Positions 24,379 to 32,333 of a stretch of 33,361 nucleotides of DNA are shown here, one piece after another. Location: contig JADFIA010000024.1 of NCBI GenBank assembly GCA_022566895.1, positions 1 to 33,361 of the forward strand, written 5' to 3'. This stretch comes from Pseudomonadota bacterium. Its GTDB lineage: Bacteria > Pseudomonadota > Alphaproteobacteria > Sphingomonadales > SMXR01. The notes under the pieces are model-generated. The model worked only from the letters and a program-made list of their open reading frames with translations, made no database searches and was not told the DNA's origin. A program made the position numbers and the translations under genes. The first letter of the stretch is position 1; every line of letters starts with the position of its first letter.

Positions 24379-24861
24379 TCAGGAATCATCTTTCGGGTTG
24401 ATGATGCGCCAGCTTCCGTCCGGTTGCCGGCAAGCGGTGCCATAGGCCTCTTCGGTTTTGCCGGCGATGGTCACGGTCTGAGTAAATTCGCGGCAATATT
24501 GGCCCTCCTGGTTCTTATAGGCCGGTTTCGGTGTCACCGTACCCTGATTTCCGGAATCCGGATTGATCCACTCGGTCTCATAGCCGCTTTTCGAGGCCTC
24601 CAGAGATTGCTGGGTGCTGGCCGCCATATATTGGCGATCGGCCCGGTCCAGCTTCCTGCCGAGGCTGCCGCCGAGCCAGGCCCCGGCCAGGGTTCCGGCG
24701 GCTATCAGGATCACCTTTTCGGTGCCGTGGCCGCCCAGCGCGTCGCCGACCACGGCGCCGCCGACGGCGCCGACGATGGTGCCTATCTGCTCGTTGCTGG
24801 CGTCACAGGCGCCAAGGGAGAGGGCCAGGCAGGGGATCAAGATCGGTCTTAACGGGTTCAT
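24379..24861 (-). CDS. Glycine-zipper lipoprotein (17-kDa surface-antigen-like)
   Basis: The 160-residue product has a lipoprotein signal ending LGAC (Cys 19), so it should be anchored in the outer membrane. Next comes a glycine-zipper segment with repeated GxxxG spacing (IGTIVGAVGGAVVGDALGG, then AGTLAGAWLGGSLG), as in the rickettsial 17-kDa antigen and SlyB families. The C-terminal part has two cysteines and a TGxxCREFxQTVTIxGK-like region typical of these proteins. The role is structural or unknown. The ATG at 24861 is chosen because GAAGGAG precedes it; a further TTG seven codons upstream has no such site. It is divergent from pdxH. Confidence 0.88.
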   Translation of the reverse strand: MNPLRPILIPCLALSLGACDASNEQIGTIVGAVGGAVVGDALGGHGTEKVILIAAGTLAGAWLGGSLGRKLDRADRQYMAASTQQSLEASKSGYETEWINPDSGNQGTVTPKPAYKNQEGQYCREFTQTVTIAGKTEEAYGTACRQPDGSWRIINPKDDS

Positions 24862-24935
24862 GCTTTCGCTCCTTCGATTCAAACGACTTGCACCGGCCAG
24901 CGATCCGGACCCCGGCTGGCGCGATTTCGATTGTC

Positions 24936-24964
24936 AGTATATCTTTAATTGAAAGCGCGATAAA
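24936..24964 (-). promoter_or_regulatory. Candidate promoter of the glycine-zipper lipoprotein gene
   Basis: On the minus strand a strong -10 TATACT (24941-24936) lies 17 bp from a weak -35 TTTATC (24964-24959). The whole gap of 132 bp between the divergent genes is A/T-rich compared with its surroundings. Confidence 0.3.
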
Positions 24965-24993
24965 AGGCTATCTGACCCAAAAGGATGAAGGCC

Positions 24994-25587
24994 ATGAAGA
25001 CGGTCGAGCAAGATGTGCCGCTAAAGCTCTTCGGCGAATGGTTCGAAGAAGCGCACAAAATTGAGCCGATCAATCCGGAGGCCATGGCCCTGGCCACGGC
25101 GACAGCGGACGGCCGGCCTTCGGCGCGCATGGTGCTGCTGAAGGACTGGGGCCCCGAGGGTTTCGTCTTTTATACCAATTTTGAAAGCCGCAAAGGCGGC
25201 GAGCTGCAAGCCAACGGCCGGGCGGCGCTGCTGTTCTATTGGCGCAAGCTGGCCCGCCAGATTCGCATCGAGGGCCCGGTCGAGGCGGTCAGCGAAGCCG
25301 AGGCCGAGGCCTATTTCGCCTCGCGGCCCCGTGACACCCAGATCGGCGCCTGGGCATCGCAGCAATCGCGGCCGATGGAGGGCCGCTGGGTGTTTGAAAA
25401 AGAGATCGCCAGGTTTGCGGCCAAATATATGGTTGGCAAGGTGCCGCGGCCGCCCCAATGGTCCGGCTTCCGGGTGATCGCCGAGGAGTTCGAGTTCTGG
25501 CGCGAACGCCGCTTCCGGCTGCACGAACGCCGGCTCTATAAGCGCCAGCCCGACGGCGGCTGGACCCTGGAGATTTTATTCCCGTGA
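24994..25587 (+). CDS. pdxH: Pyridoxamine/pyridoxine 5'-phosphate oxidase
   Basis: The 197-residue FMN enzyme matches PdxH closely. It has the RMVLLKDW segment that binds FMN, the FYTNFESRKGGEL phosphate site, FYWRKLARQIRIEG, and a C-terminal domain ending FRLHERRLYKR with the product-binding arginines. It oxidises pyridoxine or pyridoxamine phosphate to pyridoxal phosphate, the last step of vitamin B6 cofactor synthesis and salvage. Two Met codons are possible: 24985 lacks a spaced ribosome site, whereas 24994 has AAAAGGA eight bases upstream and is used here. The CDF transporter gene starts 7 bp after the stop, so they are likely cotranscribed. Confidence 0.94.
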   Translation: MKTVEQDVPLKLFGEWFEEAHKIEPINPEAMALATATADGRPSARMVLLKDWGPEGFVFYTNFESRKGGELQANGRAALLFYWRKLARQIRIEGPVEAVSEAEAEAYFASRPRDTQIGAWASQQSRPMEGRWVFEKEIARFAAKYMVGKVPRPPQWSGFRVIAEEFEFWRERRFRLHERRLYKRQPDGGWTLEILFP

Positions 25588-25594
25588 GGATGCC

Positions 25595-26509
25595 ATGAGG
25601 ATCGACCATTCCGAGGCCGCCCCGAAGATGGGCCGGGCCGCTTTGGCCTCGGTGCTGGTGGCGCTGACGCTGGTGATTGCCAAGGGCGTCGTGTGGTTGG
25701 CCTCGGGCTCGGTGGCGCTACTGGGATCGTGGCTCGATTCGTTCCTGGATCTGATGGCTTCGTTGATCAATATGATCGCCGTGCGGGCCGCGGTTGTGCC
25801 GCCGGACAAGGAGCACCGGTTCGGACACGGCAAAGCGGAGGCCATCGCCGGCCTATTTCAATGCTCGCTCATCCTGATCTCGGCGCTGTTTCTGCTCTAC
25901 GCCTCGGCTCGCCATTTGATCGCCGGTGAGGCGCTTCTGCGCGGCGGCTGGGCGATCGGCGTCTCGGTTCTGGCCATCGTCCTGACCTTCGGACTGGTGG
26001 CCTACCAACGCCAAGTGGTTCGCCAGACCGGCTCGGTGGCCATCGAGGCCGATAGCCTTCATTATACCGGCGATCTGCTCTTAAATCTGGCGGTCATCGC
26101 TGCTGTCGCGCTGTCGAGCTATGCCGGTTTTGTGTGGGCCGACGGCCTGTTCGGGATGGCCATTGCTTTCTATCTCGGCTGGGCGGCCCTGCGAATTTTC
26201 CGCAAATCGGTCGATATATTGATGGACCGCGAGTTTTTGGATGAAGAACGCGAGGCCATCTTCAACCTGGTCATGGGCAACAAGGAGGTATTGGGGCTGC
26301 ACGACATGAAAACCCGCCGCGGCGGCCTGACCAGCTTTATCCAAATGCATATCGAGGTTAAGAGCGATTTGTCGCTCTTTGACGCCCACCAAATCGCCGA
26401 CGAGGTCGAGGCGACGGTCGGCGAAGCTTTTCCCAACACCGAGATCATTATCCACACCGATCCGTTGGGGCTCGAAGAGCCGGACCATACGGCCGGCGAG
26501 CTGGACTGA
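25595..26509 (+). CDS. Cation diffusion facilitator (FieF/ZitB-like metal exporter)
   Basis: Six predicted membrane segments and a cytoplasmic C-terminal domain (from about 215) give 304 residues, the normal size. The transport-site residues match the FieF pattern: D48 and D52 in SWLDSFLD, and H156 and D160 in SLHYTGD. The interhelical EHRFGHGK motif and the C-terminal MHIEV region are also typical. CDF proteins export Zn, Fe, Mn or Cd by proton antiport. The DD-HD site fits zinc/iron FieF-type specificity but does not prove it. It follows pdxH closely, and a PhzF-like gene comes after, suggesting a three-gene unit. Confidence 0.93.
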   Translation: MRIDHSEAAPKMGRAALASVLVALTLVIAKGVVWLASGSVALLGSWLDSFLDLMASLINMIAVRAAVVPPDKEHRFGHGKAEAIAGLFQCSLILISALFLLYASARHLIAGEALLRGGWAIGVSVLAIVLTFGLVAYQRQVVRQTGSVAIEADSLHYTGDLLLNLAVIAAVALSSYAGFVWADGLFGMAIAFYLGWAALRIFRKSVDILMDREFLDEEREAIFNLVMGNKEVLGLHDMKTRRGGLTSFIQMHIEVKSDLSLFDAHQIADEVEATVGEAFPNTEIIIHTDPLGLEEPDHTAGELD

Positions 26510-26527
26510 CCCGGCAGGGATCGAGGC

Positions 26528-27325
26528 ATGACCGAAATACCGACGTTTGAAGTCAACGCCTTCGTGGGACCCGGATTGAGCGGCAATCCGGCGGCGGTCT
26601 GTTTACTCGATCATGGGCTCGAGGATGAGGCGATGCTGGCCATTGCCAAGCGGCACAATCTCTCGGAAACCGCTTTTCTGGTCGCCGCCGGCCCGGGCGA
26701 CGATTTTGATTATCATCTGCGCTGGTTCACGCCCGAGGTCGAGGTGGATCTTTGCGGTCACGCGACCCTGGCCACCGCCCATGTGCTGTTCAATGAACGG
26801 GGTTTTGAAGGCCGGGAGGTCAGATTCCTGAGCCCGTCCGGCCTGCTTTCGGCGCGCTCGGAGGGTCAGCTGATCTGGCTCGATTTTCCCAGCCGCAAGC
26901 CGCTTGCGGCCACCTTGCCGGCGGCCGTCCTGAAGGCCATCGGCGGCGCACCCAAGGAAGTTCTGCTCGGGCAGCGGGACTATCTGCTGGTCTACGGCGA
27001 TCAGGCGGAGGTCGAGGCGCTGGGGCCGGATTTCGAGACGCTTGGCGACCATGGGCTGTTGGGTTACATCGCCACGGCAACCGGGCGCCAAGTCGACTTT
27101 GTCTCGCGCTGCTTTTTTCCGGCCTACGGCATCGACGAGGATCCGGTGACCGGTTCGGCCCACTGCGTCTCGGGTCCGTATTGGGCGGAGAAGCTCGGCC
27201 GAAACGACATAAAAGCCCATCAGATTTCGCCCCGCGGCGGCGAACTCGCCCTGCGGATCGTCGATGATCGGACCTTGATCGGCGGCCGCGCCGAGACCGT
27301 GCGGCGCGGTGAAATTCAGGTCTGA
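26528..27325 (+). CDS. PhzF-family isomerase/epimerase-like protein
   Basis: The 265-residue protein has the duplicated diaminopimelate-epimerase-like fold. The catalytic Glu is E47 in HNLSETAFL, and DEDPVTGSAHC near 205 is the family's second signature; VDLCGHATLATAH lies between. PhzF acts as an isomerase in phenazine synthesis, but most homologues sit outside phenazine clusters and have unknown substrates; no phenazine genes are seen here. It starts 18 bp after the CDF stop and precedes the sigma factor gene by about 90 bp. It is likely cytoplasmic and may be the last gene of the pdxH-CDF unit. Confidence 0.92.
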   Translation: MTEIPTFEVNAFVGPGLSGNPAAVCLLDHGLEDEAMLAIAKRHNLSETAFLVAAGPGDDFDYHLRWFTPEVEVDLCGHATLATAHVLFNERGFEGREVRFLSPSGLLSARSEGQLIWLDFPSRKPLAATLPAAVLKAIGGAPKEVLLGQRDYLLVYGDQAEVEALGPDFETLGDHGLLGYIATATGRQVDFVSRCFFPAYGIDEDPVTGSAHCVSGPYWAEKLGRNDIKAHQISPRGGELALRIVDDRTLIGGRAETVRRGEIQV

Positions 27326-27417
27326 CGCATGATTTGAACGACATTTTAGCGACGGCGGCCGAAATTTTCGGTAAATTCTTTGAACCGTTTTCTTTCCGCC
27401 GGCGACTTAGGAACATT

Positions 27418-28017
27418 ATGGCGCGCAATGACTCGAAAAGCGTTGATCGCCAGAAGCGGCGACGGCCAGGCCACCAGGACCCGCGAACCCGGGCTCTGGT
27501 AATGGCGGTCCAGGACGGTGAAGAGGCGGCGCTAAAGCTCCTCTTTGCGATCTGGAACCCCCGCTTTCTGGCCCACGCGGCGCGCCTCTCGGGTGAGCGC
27601 GATGCGGCGCTTGATATCGTTCAGGAGGCCTGGCTTTCGATGATCCCCTCGTTGGCCCGGCTGAACGACCCCGGACGCTTCCGGGCCTGGGCCTACCGCA
27701 TCGTCACCAACAAGTCGGCGGACTGGGTCCGGCGGCGAGTAAGGGAAAGAAAAATGATGACCGATCTAAGCGCTGAAATGGAACTGGGCGCGGCTGCGGT
27801 GCCCGACCTCGAGGCCTTAAGCGAAGCCCAGAGACTGCGGCAGCTGGTGGCCGTCTTGCCGTTCGGGCAACGGGCCCTGTTGGTGCTCTATTATGTCGAG
27901 GGCTTTACGGTGGCCGAGATCGCCGAAACGCTGTCGCTCAAAACCGGGACCGTAAAGTCGCGGCTGCATTTCGCCCGGCAGTCCCTGCGCCATCAATTCG
28001 AAAGGACAGACAGATGA
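27418..28017 (+). CDS. ECF-type sigma-70 family RNA polymerase sigma factor
   Basis: The 199-residue protein has region 2 (about 40-110, with ALDIVQEAWLSM and FRAWAYRIVTNKSADWVRR) and region 4 (about 140-190) with the helix-turn-helix FTVAEIAETLSLKTGTVKSR. There is no region 1.1 or region 3, as in extracytoplasmic function sigma factors. The ATG at 27418 has AGGA six bases upstream and is preferred to an in-frame TTG 84 bp earlier. The stop overlaps the next start as ATGA, so the downstream membrane protein is translationally coupled and is the obvious candidate regulator. No classic zinc-binding anti-sigma protein is nearby. Confidence 0.92.
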   Translation: MARNDSKSVDRQKRRRPGHQDPRTRALVMAVQDGEEAALKLLFAIWNPRFLAHAARLSGERDAALDIVQEAWLSMIPSLARLNDPGRFRAWAYRIVTNKSADWVRRRVRERKMMTDLSAEMELGAAAVPDLEALSEAQRLRQLVAVLPFGQRALLVLYYVEGFTVAEIAETLSLKTGTVKSRLHFARQSLRHQFERTDR

Positions 28018-28388
28018 GCAATTTCGACAAATCGATCGCCAAAGCCCTGGGCGAGGAACCGGAGATCGGCGAGTTCGGAGACGAGCAAAACATTCTCGAG
28101 CAGGTCACCTCCAGCTTTCGTTCCAGAAACCGCTGGCTGGTGGTCTTCGGTATTGTGTTCGGGCTGGTGTTCATGGGCCTCGGCATATACTCGCTGCTGC
28201 AGTTTCTCGAGCTCAAGGAGACCGTGCAGGCCCTGCCTTGGGCGGTCCTCTTGATCTTTTCGCTGGTGGCCATAATCGCCATGAAGATCTGGTACTGGAT
28301 GGAACTCAACAAGAACGCCATCCTGCGCGAGATCGTGCGCCTCGAGCGCCGGATCGAGCAACTCCATGAGGCCCTCAGCGAGCGCTAG
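28014..28388 (+). CDS. Small two-helix membrane protein (DUF6768-like), candidate anti-sigma partner
   Basis: The 124-residue protein has an acidic cytoplasmic-like N-terminus (1-40, with DKSIAKALGEEPE), two membrane segments (about 41-63 and 75-96) and a charged coiled-coil tail (98-124, with REIVRLERRIEQLHEAL). By recollection this matches DUF6768, a family usually encoded right after an ECF sigma gene. The ATGA overlap fixes the start and implies fixed stoichiometry with the sigma factor. Control of the sigma factor at the inner membrane is an inference; there is no HXXXCXXC anti-sigma motif. Its stop codon overlaps the convergent serine hydrolase stop by four bases (CTAG). Confidence 0.8.
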   Translation: MSNFDKSIAKALGEEPEIGEFGDEQNILEQVTSSFRSRNRWLVVFGIVFGLVFMGLGIYSLLQFLELKETVQALPWAVLLIFSLVAIIAMKIWYWMELNKNAILREIVRLERRIEQLHEALSER

Positions 28389-29575
28389 GGCCCGGCCTTG
28401 ATGTGGCGGATAAAGATGTCGAAGGTATGCAAGGCCAGCAGCAGCGGCAGCCCCTGGCCGTCCGAGGAATTGATCGCCACGACCACCGCCAGCCGGTATT
28501 TGCGCGACAGGATCAGCATGGTTGTGCCGCCGACCGAGCCGCCGGAATGCATGACCGCGCCCGGGTAGCGCTCCATAAGCTTGCGCCCGACGACCCGGGC
28601 CCGGGCCGGCAGGCGCTGCTCGATGCGATCCAGATAAAAATCGAAACCGACAATCCAGCCGATCCCGAACGAGGTTATGGTACCGTCTTTCAAGTACTGG
28701 CGGGTGAACACAAGATCGAGCGTCTCGGCCTTCAGATAGCCGGGCCGCGCATGGGCCAGCGCAAAGCGGGCCACATCGGCCGGCGTCGAAAGGAAACCGC
28801 CGCCGGCCCGTTTGTAGCTGTTGTCCACTTCCGGCGCCAGGACCAGCATCCCTTGTTCGTCGAGCCCATAGAGCGCCGCCCGGTTTAGAATTGCCGCGCC
28901 CTTTTGATCGGCCATGGTATCCTCGAGACCGAGGGGAGCGAAGACCTGCCGCCGCATCAGGGTCAGGAAATCCTGGCCGGTGGCCCCTTCCATGGCGGCG
29001 CCGATCAGACTCCAGCCGTAGGTCGAATAGCTGACGGCGCTGCCGGGCTCGAAGAGCAGCGGATCGTCCTTGAAAATCTCGAGGCCCTCGGTGAGCGAGC
29101 TGAAAGCGCGATTGAGCAGGAACTCGCCCGGCTCATAGTGCCGCACACCGGCCTGGTGGCCGGCCAGTTGGCGCAGGCTCACCGGCCAGGGTTTTTCGGG
29201 CCAGCCGGGGACCAGGCTGCGCACCTCGGCATCGAGGTCGATCGTGCCTTGTTCATGGAGCCGGGCCAGGGCCGCCGCGGTCATTACCTTGGCGATGCTG
29301 CCGACCCGCAGCTTCGAGCGGGGGCTCATCGGTATCTTGTTTTCGATATCGGCAGAGCCGAAGCCCTGGGCCCAGACCAGGCGATTTTCAAAGGCCACGG
29401 CGAGCGAGATGCCGGGCACATCCGGGTCGGCCGCAGCCTCGGTATACAAAGGTGTCAGCGCCTCGATGGCCGGCAGGAAGCGGGCGCTGCGCCGCTCGCC
29501 ATCAGCCCGGGCACCGGTAGCGATGCTGGTTGCGGTAAAGAGGACAACCAGGACAAAACGGATTAAGGACGGCAT
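28385..29575 (-). CDS. Beta-lactamase-family serine hydrolase (LACTB / penicillin-binding-like)
   Basis: A signal peptide (about 1-24, ending ARA) directs this 396-residue protein to the periplasm. The class C-like fold has the nucleophile motif SIAK (93-96), YST (183-185) at the second catalytic motif, and HSG near the end as the third. YST in place of the usual YSN is also found in the LACTB group, so the enzyme is probably a peptidase or esterase rather than a beta-lactamase. The substrate is unknown. The ATG at 29575 is chosen because GGAG precedes it by six bases; an in-frame GTG four codons earlier lacks a site. It is convergent with the sigma/DUF6768 pair. Confidence 0.9.
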   Translation of the reverse strand: MPSLIRFVLVVLFTATSIATGARADGERRSARFLPAIEALTPLYTEAAADPDVPGISLAVAFENRLVWAQGFGSADIENKIPMSPRSKLRVGSIAKVMTAAALARLHEQGTIDLDAEVRSLVPGWPEKPWPVSLRQLAGHQAGVRHYEPGEFLLNRAFSSLTEGLEIFKDDPLLFEPGSAVSYSTYGWSLIGAAMEGATGQDFLTLMRRQVFAPLGLEDTMADQKGAAILNRAALYGLDEQGMLVLAPEVDNSYKRAGGGFLSTPADVARFALAHARPGYLKAETLDLVFTRQYLKDGTITSFGIGWIVGFDFYLDRIEQRLPARARVVGRKLMERYPGAVMHSGGSVGGTTMLILSRKYRLAVVVAINSSDGQGLPLLLALHTFDIFIRHIKAGP

Positions 29576-29817
29576 CGCGCGCTCCACTAAAAAGGCAGGC
29601 GCAGTCTAATCGGAGCGCAACCCCTGGCAAGTCCTTTTCCCCCAAGAGCACGGCCACCCAGGACGGCGGAGGTTCGAAGGCCTTTAGGGGACGGAGATGC
29701 CCTGGCCGGCGGCGGATAAATTGCCGAGGTTGTTCCGGCCTTCGGGCGCAGGCCGGGGCGTTTGGTCTGGCCAGCCCTTTCCGGCAAAAACCTCTGGCAG
29801 AATTTGAACCGGCTCGG

Positions 29818-29846
29818 TTGACCGGGCGGCGTCCGGGGGGCTATCT
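29818..29846 (+). promoter_or_regulatory. Predicted promoter of the aldehyde dehydrogenase gene
   Basis: TTGACC (29818-29823) and CTATCT (29841-29846) are 17 bp apart, giving a start near 29853 and a short leader of about 27 nt that contains GGAAGG before the ATG. The rest of the 29588-29879 gap holds a GC-rich hairpin (29735-29756) and no evident gene. Confidence 0.45.
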
Positions 29847-29879
29847 GAACGGGGAAAGACCGCACAGGAAGGTCCGCAG

Positions 29880-31313
29880 ATGGGTTATCAGAACTATATC
29901 GCCGGCCAGTGGGCCGATGGCAGCGGGATCCTGACCAACATCAACCCCTCGGATACCGGCGATGTGGTGGGGGAATACGCCCGCGGATCGGCTGACGACG
30001 TTGACGCGGCGGTGGCGGCGGCCAAGGCGGCGCTGCCCGGCTGGCGGCAAATCGGCATCCAGAAGCGGGCGGATATTCTCGATACGATCGGCCGCACCCT
30101 CCTCGAGCGCCGCCAAGAGCTGGGCGAACTGCTGGCCCGCGAGGAGGGCAAGACGCTGCCCGAGGCGGTCGGCGAGGTGGCCCGGGCCGGCCAGATTTTC
30201 AAGTTTTTCGGCGGCGAGGCTCTGCGGCTGTCGGGCCAGCTGGTCGAATCGGTAAGACCCGGGCTCGAGGTCACGGTGACCCGCGAACCATTGGGCGTCA
30301 TCGGCCTGATCACGCCGTGGAACTTCCCCGTAGCCATTCCGGCCTGGAAAATCGCCCCGGCCCTGGCCTACGCCAACACGGTGGTCTTCAAGCCGGCCGA
30401 ATTGGTGCCCGGCTCGGCCCAGGCGCTGGCCGAGATCATCGCCGCGGCCGGCCTGCCAACCGGGGTGTTCAATCTGGTCGTCGGCCCGGGCTCGGTGGTC
30501 GGCGAGGCCATGGTCAATCACCCGGACGTCGACGGCATCAGCTTTACCGGCTCGGTGGCCACCGGGGCCATGATCGCTCAGGCCGCGGCCAAGCGCCTGG
30601 CCCGGGTGCAGCTGGAAATGGGCGGCAAAAACCCCTTGGTGATCCTCGACGACGCGGATCTCGAGGTGGCCGTGGAGTGCGCCATAAACGGCGCCTTTTT
30701 CTCGACCGGCCAGCGCTGTACCGCCTCCAGCCGCCTGGTGGTCACGGCCGGCATCCACGACCAGTTCGTCGAGGCGATATTAAAACGCATGGCCGGGCTG
30801 ACGGTCGATCACGCCCTGAAGGAGGGCACCGACATCGGGCCGGTGGTCGATGCGGCGCAGCTGGAACAGAACCGCTCCTATATCGATATCGGCCAGGCCG
30901 AAGGGGCGACGCTGGCGGCCGGCGGCGAGCTTCTGGAGCGGGATACGCCGGGCTTTTATTTCAGCCCGGCCCTGTTCGTCGAGGCGACCAACGATATGCG
31001 CATCTCCCGCGAGGAGATTTTCGGACCCGTAGCCAGCCTGATCAAAGCGGCCGATTACGACGAGGCGCTCTCGATCGCCAACGATACCGAGTTCGGCCTC
31101 TCGGCCGGCATCGTCACCACCTCGCTCAGGCATGCCACCCACTTCCGCAATAACGCCGAAGCGGGCATGGTCATGGTCAACCTGCCGACCGCCGGGGTCG
31201 ATTATCACGTGCCCTTCGGCGGCACCAAAGGCTCGTCGTTGGGGACCCGGGAGCAGGGCAGCTACGCCAAGGAATTTTATACCACCGTCAAGACCGGCTA
31301 CCTGCTGTCCTGA
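29880..31313 (+). CDS. NAD(P)-dependent aldehyde dehydrogenase (2-oxoglutarate semialdehyde / succinate semialdehyde type)
   Basis: The 477-residue enzyme has all catalytic elements: N148 in TPWNFPVA, the general base E246 in LEMGGKNP, and the nucleophile C280 in GQRCTASSR. The cofactor-binding region includes FTGSVATG, and EEIFGPV lies in the catalytic domain. The sequence type resembles 2-oxoglutarate semialdehyde dehydrogenases of pentose and hydroxyproline breakdown, and less closely succinate-semialdehyde dehydrogenases. No sugar-acid pathway genes are adjacent, so the substrate is tentative. It is transcribed alone from a good promoter. A palindromic repeat copy lies 38 bp after its stop. 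Confidence 0.93.
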   Translation: MGYQNYIAGQWADGSGILTNINPSDTGDVVGEYARGSADDVDAAVAAAKAALPGWRQIGIQKRADILDTIGRTLLERRQELGELLAREEGKTLPEAVGEVARAGQIFKFFGGEALRLSGQLVESVRPGLEVTVTREPLGVIGLITPWNFPVAIPAWKIAPALAYANTVVFKPAELVPGSAQALAEIIAAAGLPTGVFNLVVGPGSVVGEAMVNHPDVDGISFTGSVATGAMIAQAAAKRLARVQLEMGGKNPLVILDDADLEVAVECAINGAFFSTGQRCTASSRLVVTAGIHDQFVEAILKRMAGLTVDHALKEGTDIGPVVDAAQLEQNRSYIDIGQAEGATLAAGGELLERDTPGFYFSPALFVEATNDMRISREEIFGPVASLIKAADYDEALSIANDTEFGLSAGIVTTSLRHATHFRNNAEAGMVMVNLPTAGVDYHVPFGGTKGSSLGTREQGSYAKEFYTTVKTGYLLS

Positions 31314-31350
31314 GCGCCAGCCGGGGCGGCGCCAAGCCGGCCAAATAACC

Positions 31351-31374
31351 GTCCGCTTTTGGCTAAGAGCGGCC
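31351..31374 (+). repeat. Palindromic interspersed repeat, copy H
   Basis: The arms are GTCCGCTTTT and AAGAGCGGCC around loop GGCT. Two right-arm changes weaken the stem. The orientation is the same as in the other copies, after a repeat-free stretch of almost 17 kb. Confidence 0.8.
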
Positions 31375-31449
31375 TCTTCGATGCGTTTTCCCGCCCTTTT
31401 TCTGTCCCGATGAGGAATGTGGTATGCTGACCATGGGGAGGTTGAGAGA

Positions 31450-31608
31450 ATGCAGCGCCAGGGCGTCAGCAGACGAGACTCCAGGTCGACAGTTGGGCTG
31501 GCGTCGGCGGCGTTGCTAGGCACCGGTTCAGGGGCTTTGAGAACCCATTTTCCGCCGCCGCGGGGGCGCTGGATTCAGCGCCTGCGGGGCCATGGCAAAG
31601 GGCTTTGA
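31450..31608 (+). pseudogene. Remnant of a Tat-exported protein N-terminus
   Basis: From an ATG preceded by GGTTGAGAGA, the frame reads SRRDSRSTVGLASAALLGT within its first 25 residues. This closely resembles a twin-arginine signal (SRRDF, then a hydrophobic stretch), with Ser where Phe is usual. The frame then turns into a basic, proline-rich sequence and stops after 52 codons, so no mature protein follows. A frameshifted or truncated oxidoreductase gene is the likeliest origin; the family is not identifiable. Confidence 0.35.
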
Positions 31609-31692
31609 ACCGGGCCGCCGGGGGGGGTCGGCGAGCTGGGTCATGCTGTGGCCGCAGCGGTCCAGTATATTTGCCGCCAGTCCTGATCATTC

Positions 31693-32211
31693 ATGAAGGA
31701 ACGAAGCTTGTTAGATCTTAGAACAAAGGCCGTTGTGGCTGCCTTGATGCTGCCAATTTTCGTGGCCACAGGGCCGGCTCTGGGTGAAGGCGACTTTTGC
31801 ACTGAAATCGTATCTTTAATGAAGCTCGGAGCGCTAAGAGATTTCAGGAGTATCCGTGGGGCTTACGACGCCGATTTGGAAAGCTATGCGACTTCGCGAT
31901 CGTTGCCCGATGCTACCGATTGCTACATCCAGAAGGTCGAGGACGGCGAGGATTATATTTGCGAATGGAGATATGGCAGCGATAAACAGGGGGCAAATGC
32001 TGCTTTCAGGACGATGGCCGACGCGGTGAGCGCCTGCGCGCTTCACGCCCACACAAAGGACCGTGCGAGTTCACATCGCTCATTTGATGTGCAATCCCGC
32101 CTGTATTTTTTGGGCCGTCGCGAAGGCATTATCGATATACGGGTCGCCCTTCATCATAATTTGCGCCGGGGATATTACACCCTCTATTTCGAGGTGCAAA
32201 GCCACGACTGA
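31693..32211 (+). CDS. Hypothetical secreted protein with four cysteines
   Basis: I do not recognise this 172-residue protein. A signal peptide is clear: basic N-terminus, hydrophobic segment (about 13-28), and a cleavage site near PALG (31). The mature part has four cysteines (36, 77, 90 and 115), which could form two disulfides in the periplasm, and alternating polar and aromatic segments. These include a DYICEWRYG region and a C-terminal strand-rich part ending YYTLYFEVQ. The sequence is visibly less GC-rich than neighbouring genes, which suggests recent transfer. There is no good ribosome site before the ATG, so the exact start is uncertain. It stands alone between repeat copies H and I. 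Confidence 0.6.
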   Translation: MKERSLLDLRTKAVVAALMLPIFVATGPALGEGDFCTEIVSLMKLGALRDFRSIRGAYDADLESYATSRSLPDATDCYIQKVEDGEDYICEWRYGSDKQGANAAFRTMADAVSACALHAHTKDRASSHRSFDVQSRLYFLGRREGIIDIRVALHHNLRRGYYTLYFEVQSHD

Positions 32212-32333
32212 TACCAAGAAGGAAAAGCGCTAAAGACGCCTTTGGAGACCAGTTTGTCGGTGCCCTGATGGGCCGGCGCACTGGGCCGGGCTATGCCGCC
32301 GCTGCCGGGCCAGGGGTCACCGGCTGGCCGGCG

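Larger units (their letters stand above)
31314..31692. other. Intergenic region with a repeat and a degenerate Tat-signal frame
   Basis: This 379-bp stretch holds repeat copy H (31351-31374) and a short frame (31450-31608) that begins like a Tat-exported protein. An eight-G run (around 31620-31628) lies beyond that frame. No intact gene is seen, and the region looks like the remains of a deleted gene. Confidence 0.55.

Noticed and set aside
23382-24401. A 339-codon plus-strand open frame opposite the dnaJ-like gene
   Set aside because: High-GC antisense frame over a gene with J-domain and substrate-domain signatures; no independent start signals.
27380-27408. ECF-type autoregulatory promoter (TTGAACC, 16 bp, CGACTT) upstream of the sigma gene
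   Set aside because: It would start transcription only a few bases from the ATG, deleting the AGGA ribosome site, and neither element matches a known group consensus well.
29735-29756. GC hairpin CCGGCCT, eight-base loop, AGGCCGG as a terminator
   Set aside because: No U-run follows on either strand, and it lies far from the ends of the flanking genes.
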